Assembly (NCBI GenBank): GCA_037179335.1
Contig: JAKZHN010000041.1
Span: 1-64,000, forward strand
Reading direction: 5' to 3'
Origin: Cyclaneusma minus
Lineage: Eukaryota; Ascomycota; Leotiomycetes; Marthamycetales; Marthamycetaceae
DNA length: 64,000 nucleotides
The position numbers were made by a program, and so were the translations under genes. The notes under the pieces are model-generated. The model did not search any database and was not told the DNA's origin. It saw nothing but the letters and a program-made list of their open reading frames with translations. Positions 55,609-64,000 of the stretch are shown here, piece by piece. The first letter of the stretch is position 1. Each line of letters opens with the position of its first letter.

Positions 55609-56640
55609 CTAAGCTGCCACAACGGCAGCGGTATCACCACCCATCTCGCCGCCCAGTTCACGGGACGACGCTCCGTGTACCAAAGGCGAAGTATCGCCGC
55701 CCATCTCTCCCGACAATGCTCGAGAGCCCGGGCCATGACGACTGGCTGTAACTCCGGCTTCATTATCGCCATTGTTGCCATTGCCATGCTGCTGGCTTTT
55801 GTGATCATCGAGAGCCTGCTCCGCCATTTCGACAAGCTTGCGTGCTTGGGCTAGCATCGCTTCAAGAGCTATTTCTTTCTTATCTTTCTCTTCTTTCTTC
55901 GCCATCTCCAATCCTATTCCATTTCCGTTCTCCTTCACATTCCCATTCACCTCCCCGTTTGCCTTCTCAGCAAAACCACCATTGGTGCCATTGGCATGTG
56001 ACTTAGCATATTTCTCCTCAAGCATCTCGCGGATATAGCTATTAAGCCGCATTCCCTCAAGTTTCTTCAGATCCATAGATCCAGCACCAGAAATGGTACC
56101 GCGGCAATCGGGGGAGCCGCAGAAACAGTCGAAAGACTGTGCCATGTGCCATTCGGTGGATGGGTAGAAGAAGGTTAGTTCGTCGCCGGGTTTGAGACCG
56201 GAGGGGCCGGCGACGATGGAGAGGGAGGGGGTGTCGAAGAGCTATTGCTGGCGTTGTGTCAGTGGGTGTGGGCATTCGCAATGCTTTTGGGATTTCATAT
56301 TGGGATTTTGGGTTTGGGTTTGGGCTAGGGGGAGGGAAGGGGGAGGGGAACAAGGTATGGGAGAGGGAATAGAAATGCTAACTAAGGAGGGGGAGCAGCT
56401 GTGGTTGATGTATACGAGATCAGAGTTCAGATTTAGGTGCGAGTTGCGACCTGTCTGGACGGTGGCATAGGTGGGTTCGGAGGCTGTGGTGCAGGGAGGA
56501 AAGGTCATCTTGGCGAAGAGGCCGAAGGGGGGAACGGTGACTTTGGACAGTGATTTGGAAGTGAAGGCTTCGTTGTTGATGATCACTTCTTGGATCTCGG
56601 GGTGAGAGGGCTGGGCCCAGAAAGGAGTCAATGGTGCCAT
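55609..56640 (-). CDS. SET-domain protein
   Basis: Two exons, complement(55609..56241, 56383..56640); 296 aa. The short SET domain (about residues 15-120) carries VPPFGLFAKMTF, YINHSCSPSL (N79-C82; the usual final Asn is Ser) and GLKPGDELTFFYPSTEW. A post-SET zinc motif follows, C125-F-C127-G-S-P-D-C132-R-G. Such proteins methylate lysine on histones or other proteins using S-adenosylmethionine; the target here is unknown. The C-terminal half is charged and Gly/Asn-rich, with helix IALEAMLAQARKLVEMAEQA, and it ends in two copies of GEMGGDT. The 141-nt intron uses a GTTAGC donor and the CAATAG acceptor. I cannot match it to a named Set protein. Confidence 0.85.
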
Positions 56641-57356
56641 TGTGATCTGAGGCTTTGTTTATGCGTATTGGTTCAACGGCTTCTGTAACTGGTCGTAGCA
56701 AGGTGAGTGTTGGCTTCTGGTGTCCTTGATTAGAAGTGGTGAGTGTAGTTGAAGGAGGCGTTAGAGTCACTTGGGTGATTTATGCTTCGAGCCCCTCTGA
56801 ACTTTGCAAGGAACCCCGTTTCTTTAAACCTAATTTGGCAGATTGGCCGGATAGAAGGACTCAGGTTGAAAGGTTTGGTCAGATGCAGGAACAGAAATGT
56901 ACCGCATGTCAGATGCAAGTCGAAACTCAAATGGCGGGGTTGGCTTGCTGTACCTGAGGGCTCTAAGCCGAGGTTGTCAAGGGTTTGGTGGGGTAGTACC
57001 GATTCCGGAGCAAGTCATTGTCAACTGAAATGTCAACAGGGATTGGAAGCGTAATGTCAGATTGAAATATATGATCAATCAATTTGGGAGAGCCAACTGG
57101 AGAGTATCATGTTGAAATCTTGATATAAGCTTCCAATTCTTCCTTCCTATCCAAACGTCGAAGTCACTCCGCTGATTGCGGATAACTCGGGAATAGGGAA
57201 ATCGAAAGTGCCTTGACCAACCACCAAGTTGCAAAGATCTGTGTGGTGAGACGGACTTCCACCAATATCGACATCGTATTCGTCGATGATATTGTACAGT
57301 ATGGACGCATATGCATGTCCACAGGCTTTTTGGTACAGATGGACAATACGCTGTCC
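56641..57356. other. Intergenic
   Basis: About 0.7 kb between the SET gene start and the bL28m stop. No credible gene seen. Confidence 0.5.
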
Positions 57357-58067
57357 TCACACTCCGGTCTTCTGCTCGACCACCCTTCCATCGGCCTCAA
57401 TCACTTTGCCATCAGCCTCGATGATCTCTCCCATATCACCATCCATCTCTTCTCCCACAGGCATCTCGGTATCCAGGGCCAATTCCTCGTCGATCAACCT
57501 TGCCTCTTCTGCAACAGCCGCCTCGGTGGCGACACGACCCGTGCTATCCCTCCCTACCTGCTCCAACGCCGGCAATCCCAACGCCTCCCTCTCCTTTCTC
57601 AAGCGCTCCTGCACCGCCTCTGTTTGCATAATCCTCCATCTCAGCTTCCATCCACCCATACCCAGCTCCTTAATACGATTCGTCTTGTTGCCCAACAAAT
57701 ACTCATCCAATCCACCACACCTATCAATCGTCCTCAACACTCTCGTAGTCAATCGGATCCTCAGGAACCTATTCAAGCTCACGCTCCAAAGCCGCTTGTG
57801 CTGCACGTTGGGGCGCCACCTCCGTCGTGTCTTGATCTCGTTCTTTTCAGAGACTTTGTTGCCGAAGGTCAGCTTGGAGTGGCCGTAGAGACCGAAGTTG
57901 GATTGCTTGTACCATTGCGAGGGGCCGTAGGGGTAGGGAGGGATGGCAGAGTGTTCTTCGAGGAGGCGCTGTTTTGTGGACTTGGCACAGCTGGGGGTGG
58001 TGCTTGTGAAGGTGCGGAGGAAGGTGAGGGAGGGCGCGAGGGAGGTTGTTCGGCGCGTGATGTTCAT
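57357..58067 (-). CDS. MRPL24: Mitochondrial large-subunit ribosomal protein bL28m
   Basis: Single exon, 236 aa. The N-terminus MNITRRTTSLAPSLTFLRTF is a typical mitochondrial presequence. The bL28 core spans about residues 58-130, with FGLYGHSKLTFGNKVSEKN, TRRRWRPNVQHKRLWSVSL and RIRLTTRVLRTIDRCGGLDE. It is a component of the mitoribosome large subunit (yeast Mrpl24/YmL24). The C-terminal 60 residues form an acidic extension (DTEMPVGEEMDGDMGEIIEA, then a GKVIEADGRVVEQ repeat), as mitochondrial versions often carry. It is head-to-head with PTH2. Confidence 0.94.
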   Translation of the reverse strand: MNITRRTTSLAPSLTFLRTFTSTTPSCAKSTKQRLLEEHSAIPPYPYGPSQWYKQSNFGLYGHSKLTFGNKVSEKNEIKTRRRWRPNVQHKRLWSVSLNRFLRIRLTTRVLRTIDRCGGLDEYLLGNKTNRIKELGMGGWKLRWRIMQTEAVQERLRKEREALGLPALEQVGRDSTGRVATEAAVAEEARLIDEELALDTEMPVGEEMDGDMGEIIEADGKVIEADGRVVEQKTGV

Positions 58068-58510
58068 GGTGGGAGAGGGTGTCGACTGACGACAGGTGGA
58101 TGATATGATGAATTGGTTTGGTTGATTATCCGCCCATTGGCGTTGGCGAGCTTGTAGGCCGTAAAATGACAGGCACAGGTAGTAACTGGAGGTCCGTAAC
58201 TGGAGTACTCTGCTCTTGCGCGGCTCGGATAAATCGAGGACGGCGCGGCTGCGGTTGTCAATTTTTAAGCGCGCTTATCGGTCAAGCCACAACCGCAAGC
58301 CACGGATTGGTGTCAAAAATCGTCATTCAAGGTGCAGTTTGACAGTGACCAACAGCTTCCAAAGCTCTCGAGCGAGCTCCAACACCAACCTGCTCCAAAT
58401 TCTCCGGCGCGATTAAACAGCAAGCAATTCAGCTGTAAGTCTGTACTAGGTTTCCGACTGGATTTTCAGACAGTGCTTTTCTCTCAAGCCAACCCATACG
58501 AAACAGCAAT
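58068..58510. promoter_or_regulatory. Shared intergenic promoter, MRPL24 / PTH2
   Basis: 443 bp between divergent starts. GTAACTGGAG occurs twice, at about 58181 and 58196, near the middle. No named site. Confidence 0.5.
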
Positions 58511-59368
58511 ATGGCGGCCCCCAAGCCCCCTCCTACTCTCTCCGCCATAATCGTCGGCACCGCCTTAACAGCCTTCATTGGCGGCTACTTCATTGGCATC
58601 GCGTCCTCTCTGAACATCATCCCGATCCCCTCCTTCCTGACCGCCATATTTCCCGCTCTCGCTCGAGAACCGCATAAGAAGTCTCTGAAAGAAAGATACG
58701 AGGATGAAGAGGAGAGCAGTGAAGAGGAAGTTGAGCTCGACGAGACCGCGCTCGATCATGCGCCCAATTGGAGCAATGCGCCGGAGCAGGATAAGAGAGA
58801 CGGCTTAGTATTTGAGCCGAAGAAGGAAAAGAAGAGCAAGAAGAAGCTTGTTGAGAGCATCACTGAAGATGACTGGAAGATGGTGGATGATACGGGCGAG
58901 GATTGCAAGTTGGTTCTTGTTGCGAGGACTGATTTGGGAATGACCAAGGGTATGTGTCGACCCCTTCTCCAATTCTCATATGACTTCCCGCTTCTATTCG
59001 TATAAGAAATACCGCTAACATATCTTACTCGACCAGGTAAAATCGCTGCCCAATGCTCCCACGCAACTCTCGCATGCTACAAGACCATGCTGCGCCTATC
59101 CTCCTCATCCAGTGCCTCAGCCGCCTCCGCAAAGAAGATCCTCCAGCGCTGGGAACGAGAAGGACAAGCGAAAGTCGCTGTCCAAGTCACCTCCGAGGAC
59201 GATATGGATCTGCTGTATGCGAAAGCCATCAGTCTCGGCCTAGTAGCAGAAGTGATATCTGATGCTGGAAGGACGCAGATCGCAGCTGGCTCGAGGACCG
59301 TACTTGGTGTTGGACCTGCTCCGAAGAGCGCCGTAGACGCTGTTACCGGAGGTCTGAAGTTGCTATGA
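58511..59368 (+). CDS. PTH2: Peptidyl-tRNA hydrolase 2
   Basis: Two exons, 58511..58949 and 59037..59368; 256 aa. It releases peptides from peptidyl-tRNA that has dropped off the ribosome. A membrane span at about residues 11-31 (SAIIVGTALTAFIGGYFIGI) and a charged linker (YEDEEESSEEEVELDE) precede the Pth2 domain at about 132-256. Its signature is intact: CKLVLVARTDLGMTKGKIAA, QCSHATLACYK, then DAGRTQIAAGSRTVLGVGPA at the C-terminus. Yeast Pth2 is membrane-anchored at the mitochondrial outer membrane in the same way. The 87-nt intron splits the Gly of MTKGKIAAQCSH. Confidence 0.95.
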
Positions 59369-59893
59369 TTGTACATAGGGAGGCTGGAGTGATACTATGC
59401 ATGACAGACACAGGCCGTGATAGAAAGCATGGCATGCGGCGTTTCGGATCCAAGGTGCTGGGCGGTACATGGGTTTAGAATCTAGTCACAAAAGGAGCAA
59501 ATTATAAGCACGGGGCTCTCATTACTTTCGAAATGCACTTGTTCTAGTCTGAATATGGTTGTAAGCGTCTGGGGAACCGGAATTACATCGAGTTGTGAAG
59601 TCGTTTCGAGAGAAAGGTTAGGAAATTCCACTCCACCTCCATACATGTATTTACCCTCAAGAGATGCGGAAAGCTCTGTGAACAGCTCCATCATGCGGGG
59701 TATATAATCCCAATTTCCACTCCACATAGCCGATCAAGCAATTCTGGTTGGTCAGACTTCACCATTTTGCACGACATTAAAGGATCACCATGAAACTCGA
59801 TGTTCACTCAATGTTCAAAAAGTGAATTGACGTGCGAGTCTTGGATGAGCCGTGCTCAACGTGCTAAAAATGCAAAAAGAAACACAACGGCTT
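59369..59893. other. Intergenic between PTH2 and tRNA-Gln
   Basis: About 0.5 kb. Only the tRNA terminator (annotated separately) is recognised. Confidence 0.5.
59874..59878 (-). terminator. Pol III terminator of tRNA-Gln
   Basis: Run of five T on the minus strand, about 16 nt beyond the tRNA 3' end. Confidence 0.6.
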
Positions 59894-59981
59894 AGGTCTC
59901 ACCGAGATTCGAACTCAGGTCCCCGGAATTTCCAATTGTTAAATCAGAATCCGATGTGATAACCACCTACACTATGAAACC
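59894..59981 (-). tRNA. tRNA-Gln (anticodon CUG) with a 15-nt intron
   Basis: On the minus strand the sequence folds as a tRNA. The acceptor stem is GGTTTCA / TGAGACC (one G-U pair). The D arm is GTG ... CAC, and the anticodon stem is TCGGA / TCCGG. The T arm is CTGAG-TTCGAAT-CTCGG with an intact B box, and the discriminator is T. The anticodon loop reads TTCTGA followed by 15 extra nucleotides before position 38, which is where eukaryotic tRNA introns sit; the anticodon is therefore CTG, for glutamine CAG codons. The D loop appears one G longer than usual (TAGGTGG). Confidence 0.88.
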
Positions 59982-60421
59982 GTGTGATTGTTGAAATTTC
60001 ATATCAATTTGCGGTACAAAAAAACGCCGGATCAGCTGGCTCACCACCGGGACTGTTAATCTGGGTCGGTAGTAACTCCATTTGGGCAAAGACAGGCAAA
60101 ATTCGAATCAGTAGACGTGCATGAGCTTGAGAATTACCCTTTTTGTTTGAAGCAAGTGGGATATCAAATGTAAACTAAGTTCGGCTCAGCACCTATGTTT
60201 GCAGAATTCAATTTCTTCTTGAATTTCGATGGCGCTGCATACTTGCGTTCAACACCAGGTATGTGAGTCGGGCGAACGAATGATGATTATGAGACTTGGA
60301 CTCAAATACGGAGCGGGGGTGAGTAGCAGGCAGGTCTTTGTGTTTAAAGGTGATAAGGTCAGAGCTTCTTGCGTGTCTTTTCAAAGGAGCTGACAGTTGT
60401 CTGTGCCCAAGGGCGAAGGCC
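59982..60421. other. Intergenic between tRNA-Gln and the hAT-like element
   Basis: About 440 bp of normal composition, no gene seen. Confidence 0.5.
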
Positions 60422-60429
60422 AGCCCTTG
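60422..60429. repeat. Target-site duplication, left copy
   Basis: AGCCCTTG directly abuts the left end of the element; the same 8 bp abut its right end at 61268..61275. Confidence 0.9.
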
Positions 60430-61267
60430 CAGGGTACGGGAAACTAAAAAACTAATATCTAAGGAATATATAAATTAGATATATCTAATTTTAGCGCTTG
60501 TTTAGATAGATTCGTAGTTTTATTTAAAAATTTAAAAAAAATTAAAATAACTATAAGAAAAATACCAAAAGCTAATATTATAAGCCAAGCTATATTATAA
60601 ATTAATTTTTATTTAAAATATTAATATATTTTTATAATAATAATAAAATAATAGAATAAAAAACTTTAAATTTAAATTTTATAGATTTTTTTTTAAAAAA
60701 AGTATTAAAGCTAAAAATGATTTAAAATAAGAATTCAATAATTTAAAATTTATTTTTATTTAAATAAATAATAGAATTAAAAAAATTGTATTTTTGCTGG
60801 GATTTTTAAAAAATAATAGAATTGGATTTTATTTTTATAGCTTTAATATAGCGTTATAAAGAATTTATATAAAATAAATTCTAAAATTGAATTATTTAAC
60901 CATTTTCAGAATTTTATAATTTAAAATAATTAAATTTATACCAAATTTAATAAATCTTTTTTTTAAAATGCATAAAATACCAATTATAAATAATCTAAAA
61001 AATGCATTAAATTATTTATATTATAGCGCTTTATATTGGGGTATAAATAATAATGTAATTGGCCATTTAAGCACGGGCCGGGGCTGCCCGGGGCTGCCCG
61101 GAAGTACCTTTGCACTAAAAATAGGTGTAAAAGTATTTACCCCTTTTACCCCTTAGATTCTATCTAAAAACTATAGATTCCTATCTAATCTAACGCCTCT
61201 TTAGATAGTTAAAAACTATAGTTTTTAACTAATAGTTTATCGAAACCCGTTAGTTTCCCGTACCCTG
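60430..61267. mobile_element. hAT-like non-autonomous DNA transposon, AT-degraded
   Basis: 838 bp bounded by perfect 18-bp terminal inverted repeats: CAGGGTACGGGAAACTAA at 60430..60447 and its exact complement at 61250..61267. The 8-bp AGCCCTTG is duplicated on both flanks. An 8-bp duplication with ends starting CAGGG is the hallmark of the hAT superfamily. The interior is nearly pure AT and has no transposase frame, so it is a mutated remnant or a MITE-like derivative. A GC-rich islet at 61061..61112 has GGGCTGCCCG twice in tandem. Composition switches abruptly at both ends, showing that decay was confined to the element. Confidence 0.88.
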
Positions 61268-61275
61268 AGCCCTTG
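61268..61275. repeat. Target-site duplication, right copy
   Basis: AGCCCTTG immediately after the right inverted repeat, identical to 60422..60429. Confidence 0.9.
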
Positions 61276-61724
61276 TGCTTGGGATAGCAACAAGTGGTGG
61301 CTTATTGTGGCTTATTGTGTCTCGACTTTGGGATTGTCTAAAGCTTGAAATCCATGCCCATGGGTTGTGTTTCGGCTCGGAGGCCCGATGAAAGGAAGGT
61401 ACAGAGACAGAAGTTCAGAACCTTCAATCCGGTCGGCGATTGGGAATGAGCAACTGCAAGCAAGTAGGTATAAGAGGGCGCCAGCAGAAGGGAAACAGCA
61501 GAATCTCAGATCACTTTTCCTTTCACACTTTTACTTCTACATTACTTACATCCCTTTCCTTCTCTACTACGGTTCCTGGCTGAATCGTCTATTATTAAAC
61601 CTATCCCGTCTGGCACGGAATTTCCTCTTGCAATATTGCCTTCCAATTCGTTTCGACTCTATCTCCGAGTTCAAGTCCATAGACCATATTTGTCTTCGTC
61701 CAGCGATCTTCAAGCCCAATTACC
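61276..61724. other. Upstream region of the 403-aa gene
   Basis: About 450 bp, C/T-rich from 61500 onward as in a fungal promoter/leader. No motif named. Confidence 0.5.
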
Positions 61725-62994
61725 ATGTCGCCGTCAAAGCAGAGTCGAGTTCAGCTCAGCGAGAACATCGAAGTAGGACGTGTGCTTTTCCTTCAAAGCT
61801 ACAACGAGATCTGGACGAAGGGGAACCAGTTACGAGATAGAGTTAGGCACGCTTACCAGCGACTCTGCCCACAGTTCTCGGCAGCTTGGGATTCACCTTT
61901 GAGAGAGAAGCAACTCGACAATCCAGTCATCCCAGATGTCTATGGACACTTCGTGGTTGTGCTTGGTGTTTATACTCCTTGCTGGTCAAGAGGTCAGCGT
62001 ATCTTGAGATTTTCTACCGTGAGTTTCCTTTTCTAGAGTACTCGCAATATATGAAGCAAAAGTTAATGGACGACAGATCACATCTGACCCCGAAGTTAGA
62101 GTGCCGTACAAATGGGAACGTCAAAAATCACTCATTCATACCAGACGACTATGCACTCGAGTGTCATCGGCTTGTCGAAGACCAGATTGTCCGCTTCTGC
62201 ATCTTACCCGCAACATCTCAGGGCCTATCGTTAAAGATCCCAGGCTCACCAGCGACCTCAAAGGAGAGAATGAAGACCAAGAGAAGCAGGAATATTCTTA
62301 CATCGGACTGAGAACCTTTGAACTGCCCCAGGTTTTCTTCCACCACACTTGGGATCAGACCCCTGAAAAGGAAGTTCCGATCTACTTGACGGATGATTCA
62401 TGGCTCAAGCTCTCCAGCGAGCTGACAATGGATGAGCAAGAGAAGCTCCACGTCTATGGCACTCGCGAAGACACAAGCGAACTCGCACAAATGCCACCCC
62501 TGAGTCCAATTCCGAACGCATCTTCTACACCCTCGCCTCTGCAATTACATACTTTGGATGCAGTCTCTCCGTCAGATCAAGCTTCTTCGTCATGTCTAAG
62601 AAGATCGCTGACTTGTCCCATTCGCATTTCAAGATCCCGCGCGCGGATGACACCGACATCTCAAGCTTCTCCGAATATATCCCCATCTTCACCAACGTCC
62701 TTGGCAGACACAGACACAAGCCCAATCGATTCGCCTGTCAGTCCAGATGAACGTCAAGTAGTCTACGATGCGACCTTCCCACTCCTAGAAAAGACTTCAC
62801 GGAACCGGTCCAACACGTTTCATTCAGAGAATACCCAGGGATGCCCCTTCAAGGCCATCAGGGGCTGGTTCTCTGGTATGAAGAGGTCTCTCGGGTCCCA
62901 AAAAAGCAGCGAAAAACCCGAAGCAGACCACGACAATGCTAGAGACCTTCCAAGTCCGCAAGTCCCGGGTCAGTGGCGAGAGAGTTGGGTCTGA
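61725..62994 (+). CDS. Unrecognised protein, 403 aa
   Basis: Two exons, 61725..62018 and 62077..62994, intron 58 nt (GTGAGT ... GACAG, phase 0). The start MSPSKQSRVQLSENIEVGRV is the first ATG of the frame. The N-terminal 100 residues contain a hydrophobic segment, PDVYGHFVVVLGVYTPCWSR, that could be a buried beta structure. After the splice come ITSDPEVRVPYKWERQKSLI and FELPQVFFHHTWDQTPEKEV. The last 170 residues are Ser/Pro/Thr-rich and probably disordered, ending in a Lys/Arg patch. I recognise no domain. It starts about 450 bp from the hAT-like element. Coding support is open frame length, a clean intron and ordinary codon use; it may be lineage-specific. Confidence 0.62.
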
Positions 62995-63794
62995 AAGACA
63001 AGAGGGATTATCATTTGGAGTCCGGAGGTTCAGGGGTGGTGCCACGATTGATTTACTGTCGCAGTTTTCGGGGCGGCTATCGAGTTTGGGTTGGGAGGCT
63101 ACACTTGGCGTTTCTGTTGTCAGAGCTTTGTTGTCAGCATTTAGGTATATCGCAAATAGAATGTCGGTGGTGTTTTGCATATTTCCAACGAACTTAGCCC
63201 CGAACACTATCAAGTCATTCAAGTATCTCCCCAAGCACTAGACCGCTGCTTTGCCTTCAACTACTTATCATCTGAAACTTTTGAGCTGATATCAGTGAAT
63301 AGTGACGCAGTAGTGACTCGGATAGTTTGTAATTGCCTCTCTCGGAGTTTTCTCAATCAGTTTTCATAGTCAACTGCGTTTTCACCAAATCCAATTCACC
63401 TTTCCATAATTATTTGGATTCCGATTTTCCCTAATTCCTTAACTCACAATTGACAAGTGACAAGTGACAACTGGAAACACTTCAAATTAGACTTTTACAG
63501 TTACTCATTACTTAACTTGAAAGTTGAAATTGAAAAATGGATTTACAGACTGTATTCAAAACCAAATATGCCCATATATGTAGAAGTTGCGAAGACCAGA
63601 CCGAGATGCGCTTTCAAAAAGTGAGCTGACATCGACGCCGGCCGCTCGCGCTCCTCGACATCACCCCACCTCACGCGACACCAATCGAACCTCCAAAGAG
63701 CATTGAGAGATCAGAACCTCAGCTCACCGAAACAAAACAAAGCAACACATCTCCACAAAACGTCTCACACATCTCTCAATCGCTCAGTCCCAAC
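62995..63794. other. Intergenic
   Basis: 0.8 kb, no gene seen. The final 180 bp are C/A-rich and lead into the next start codon. Confidence 0.5.
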
Positions 63795-64000
63795 ATGTCC
63801 TCAAGCGGAAACCCACGATCCTTCTGGACCTCAACCGCCGGCGGCGTACGTCCATTCCCCTCTACCCATCCCACGCCACCTCGCGCAACCTTCACTGACC
63901 TCCCTATCAAACAAACAGAAATTCACAGCCCCCCTAACCGCCCTAACCATGGCCACCCTCCTCTTCATCTACACCCGCACCTCCATCCGCGCCGCCAAGC
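63795..64000 (+). CDS. Small membrane protein, N-terminal part (runs off the window)
   Basis: Exon 1 is 63795..63845 and exon 2 begins at 63919, with a 73-nt intron (GTACGT ... AAACAG, phase 0). The visible product starts MSSSGNPRSFWTSTAGG and continues KFTAPLTALTMATLLFIYTR, giving one probable membrane span followed by basic residues (TSIRAAK). The gene is cut by the window end, so length and identity are unknown. Confidence 0.65.
   Translation, partial: MSSSGNPRSFWTSTAGGVRPFPSTHPTPPRATFTDLPIKQTEIHSPPNRPNHGHPPLHLHPHLHPRRQ

Noticed and set aside
50608..56640. A possible secondary-metabolite cluster (TRI12-type pump plus SET-domain gene)
   Set aside because: No polyketide, peptide or terpene synthase, P450 or cluster transcription factor is present; neighbours are housekeeping genes.

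Overview
The window looks like nuclear DNA of a filamentous ascomycete (Pezizomycotina; a leotiomycete-like fungus is my guess, not shown). The evidence is compact intron-bearing genes (most introns 47-100 nt, GT..AG, CTAAC/CTGAC-type branch points), fungal-specific proteins (KRE6/SKN1, TRI12-type MFS, CYC8/SSN6, MTC5/SEA3), and gene-poor AT-rich blocks with the C-to-T decay expected of repeat-induced point mutation.

Layout. 1-7140 is an extremely AT-rich, gene-free island that opens with a (TTA)n microsatellite; 7141-7997 is the transition to normal composition. From 8 to 59 kb there is a gene-dense euchromatic segment. In order: branched-chain aminotransferase (-), ethanolamine-phosphate cytidylyltransferase ECT1 (-), a conserved unknown (+), RAE1/GLE2 (+), an unknown helical protein (-), mitochondrial monothiol glutaredoxin GRX5 (-), a CUE5-like ubiquitin-binding protein with an apparent frameshift (-), KRE6/SKN1 beta-1,6-glucan synthesis protein (-), a conserved unknown (-), ribosomal protein uL3/RPL3 (-), CYC8/SSN6 (-), SIF2/TBL1-like LisH-WD40 protein (-), a TMEM115-like Golgi protein (+), MTC5/WDR59 of the SEA complex (-), UBC13 (+), TRI12-family MFS transporter (+), a type II membrane protein (+), a SET-domain protein (-), mitochondrial bL28m (-) and PTH2 (+). 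A tRNA-Gln(CUG) with a short intron follows. Next comes an 838-bp AT-degraded element with perfect 18-bp terminal inverted repeats and an 8-bp target duplication (hAT-like), then an unrecognised 403-aa gene, and the first two exons of a small membrane protein that runs off the end.

How the genes relate. They are mostly housekeeping genes with no shared pathway and no biosynthetic cluster. Four head-to-head pairs share short intergenic promoters (ECT1/unknown, SIF2/TMEM115, MTC5/UBC13, bL28m/PTH2). CYC8 and SIF2, which belong to different corepressor complexes, are neighbours on one strand.

Most notable observations: the hAT-like element with its exact target duplication; a mutation signature in the AT island in which surviving C residues are almost all in GpC; a one-base reading-frame break in the CUE protein; two GC-AG introns; three short introns (ECT1, GRX5, UBC13) that are multiples of three and stop-free, so retention would give in-frame insertions; and a 17-nt microexon in SIF2. 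I found no convincing wholly new multi-gene system. Exon boundaries were worked out by eye from splice motifs, phase and family resemblance.
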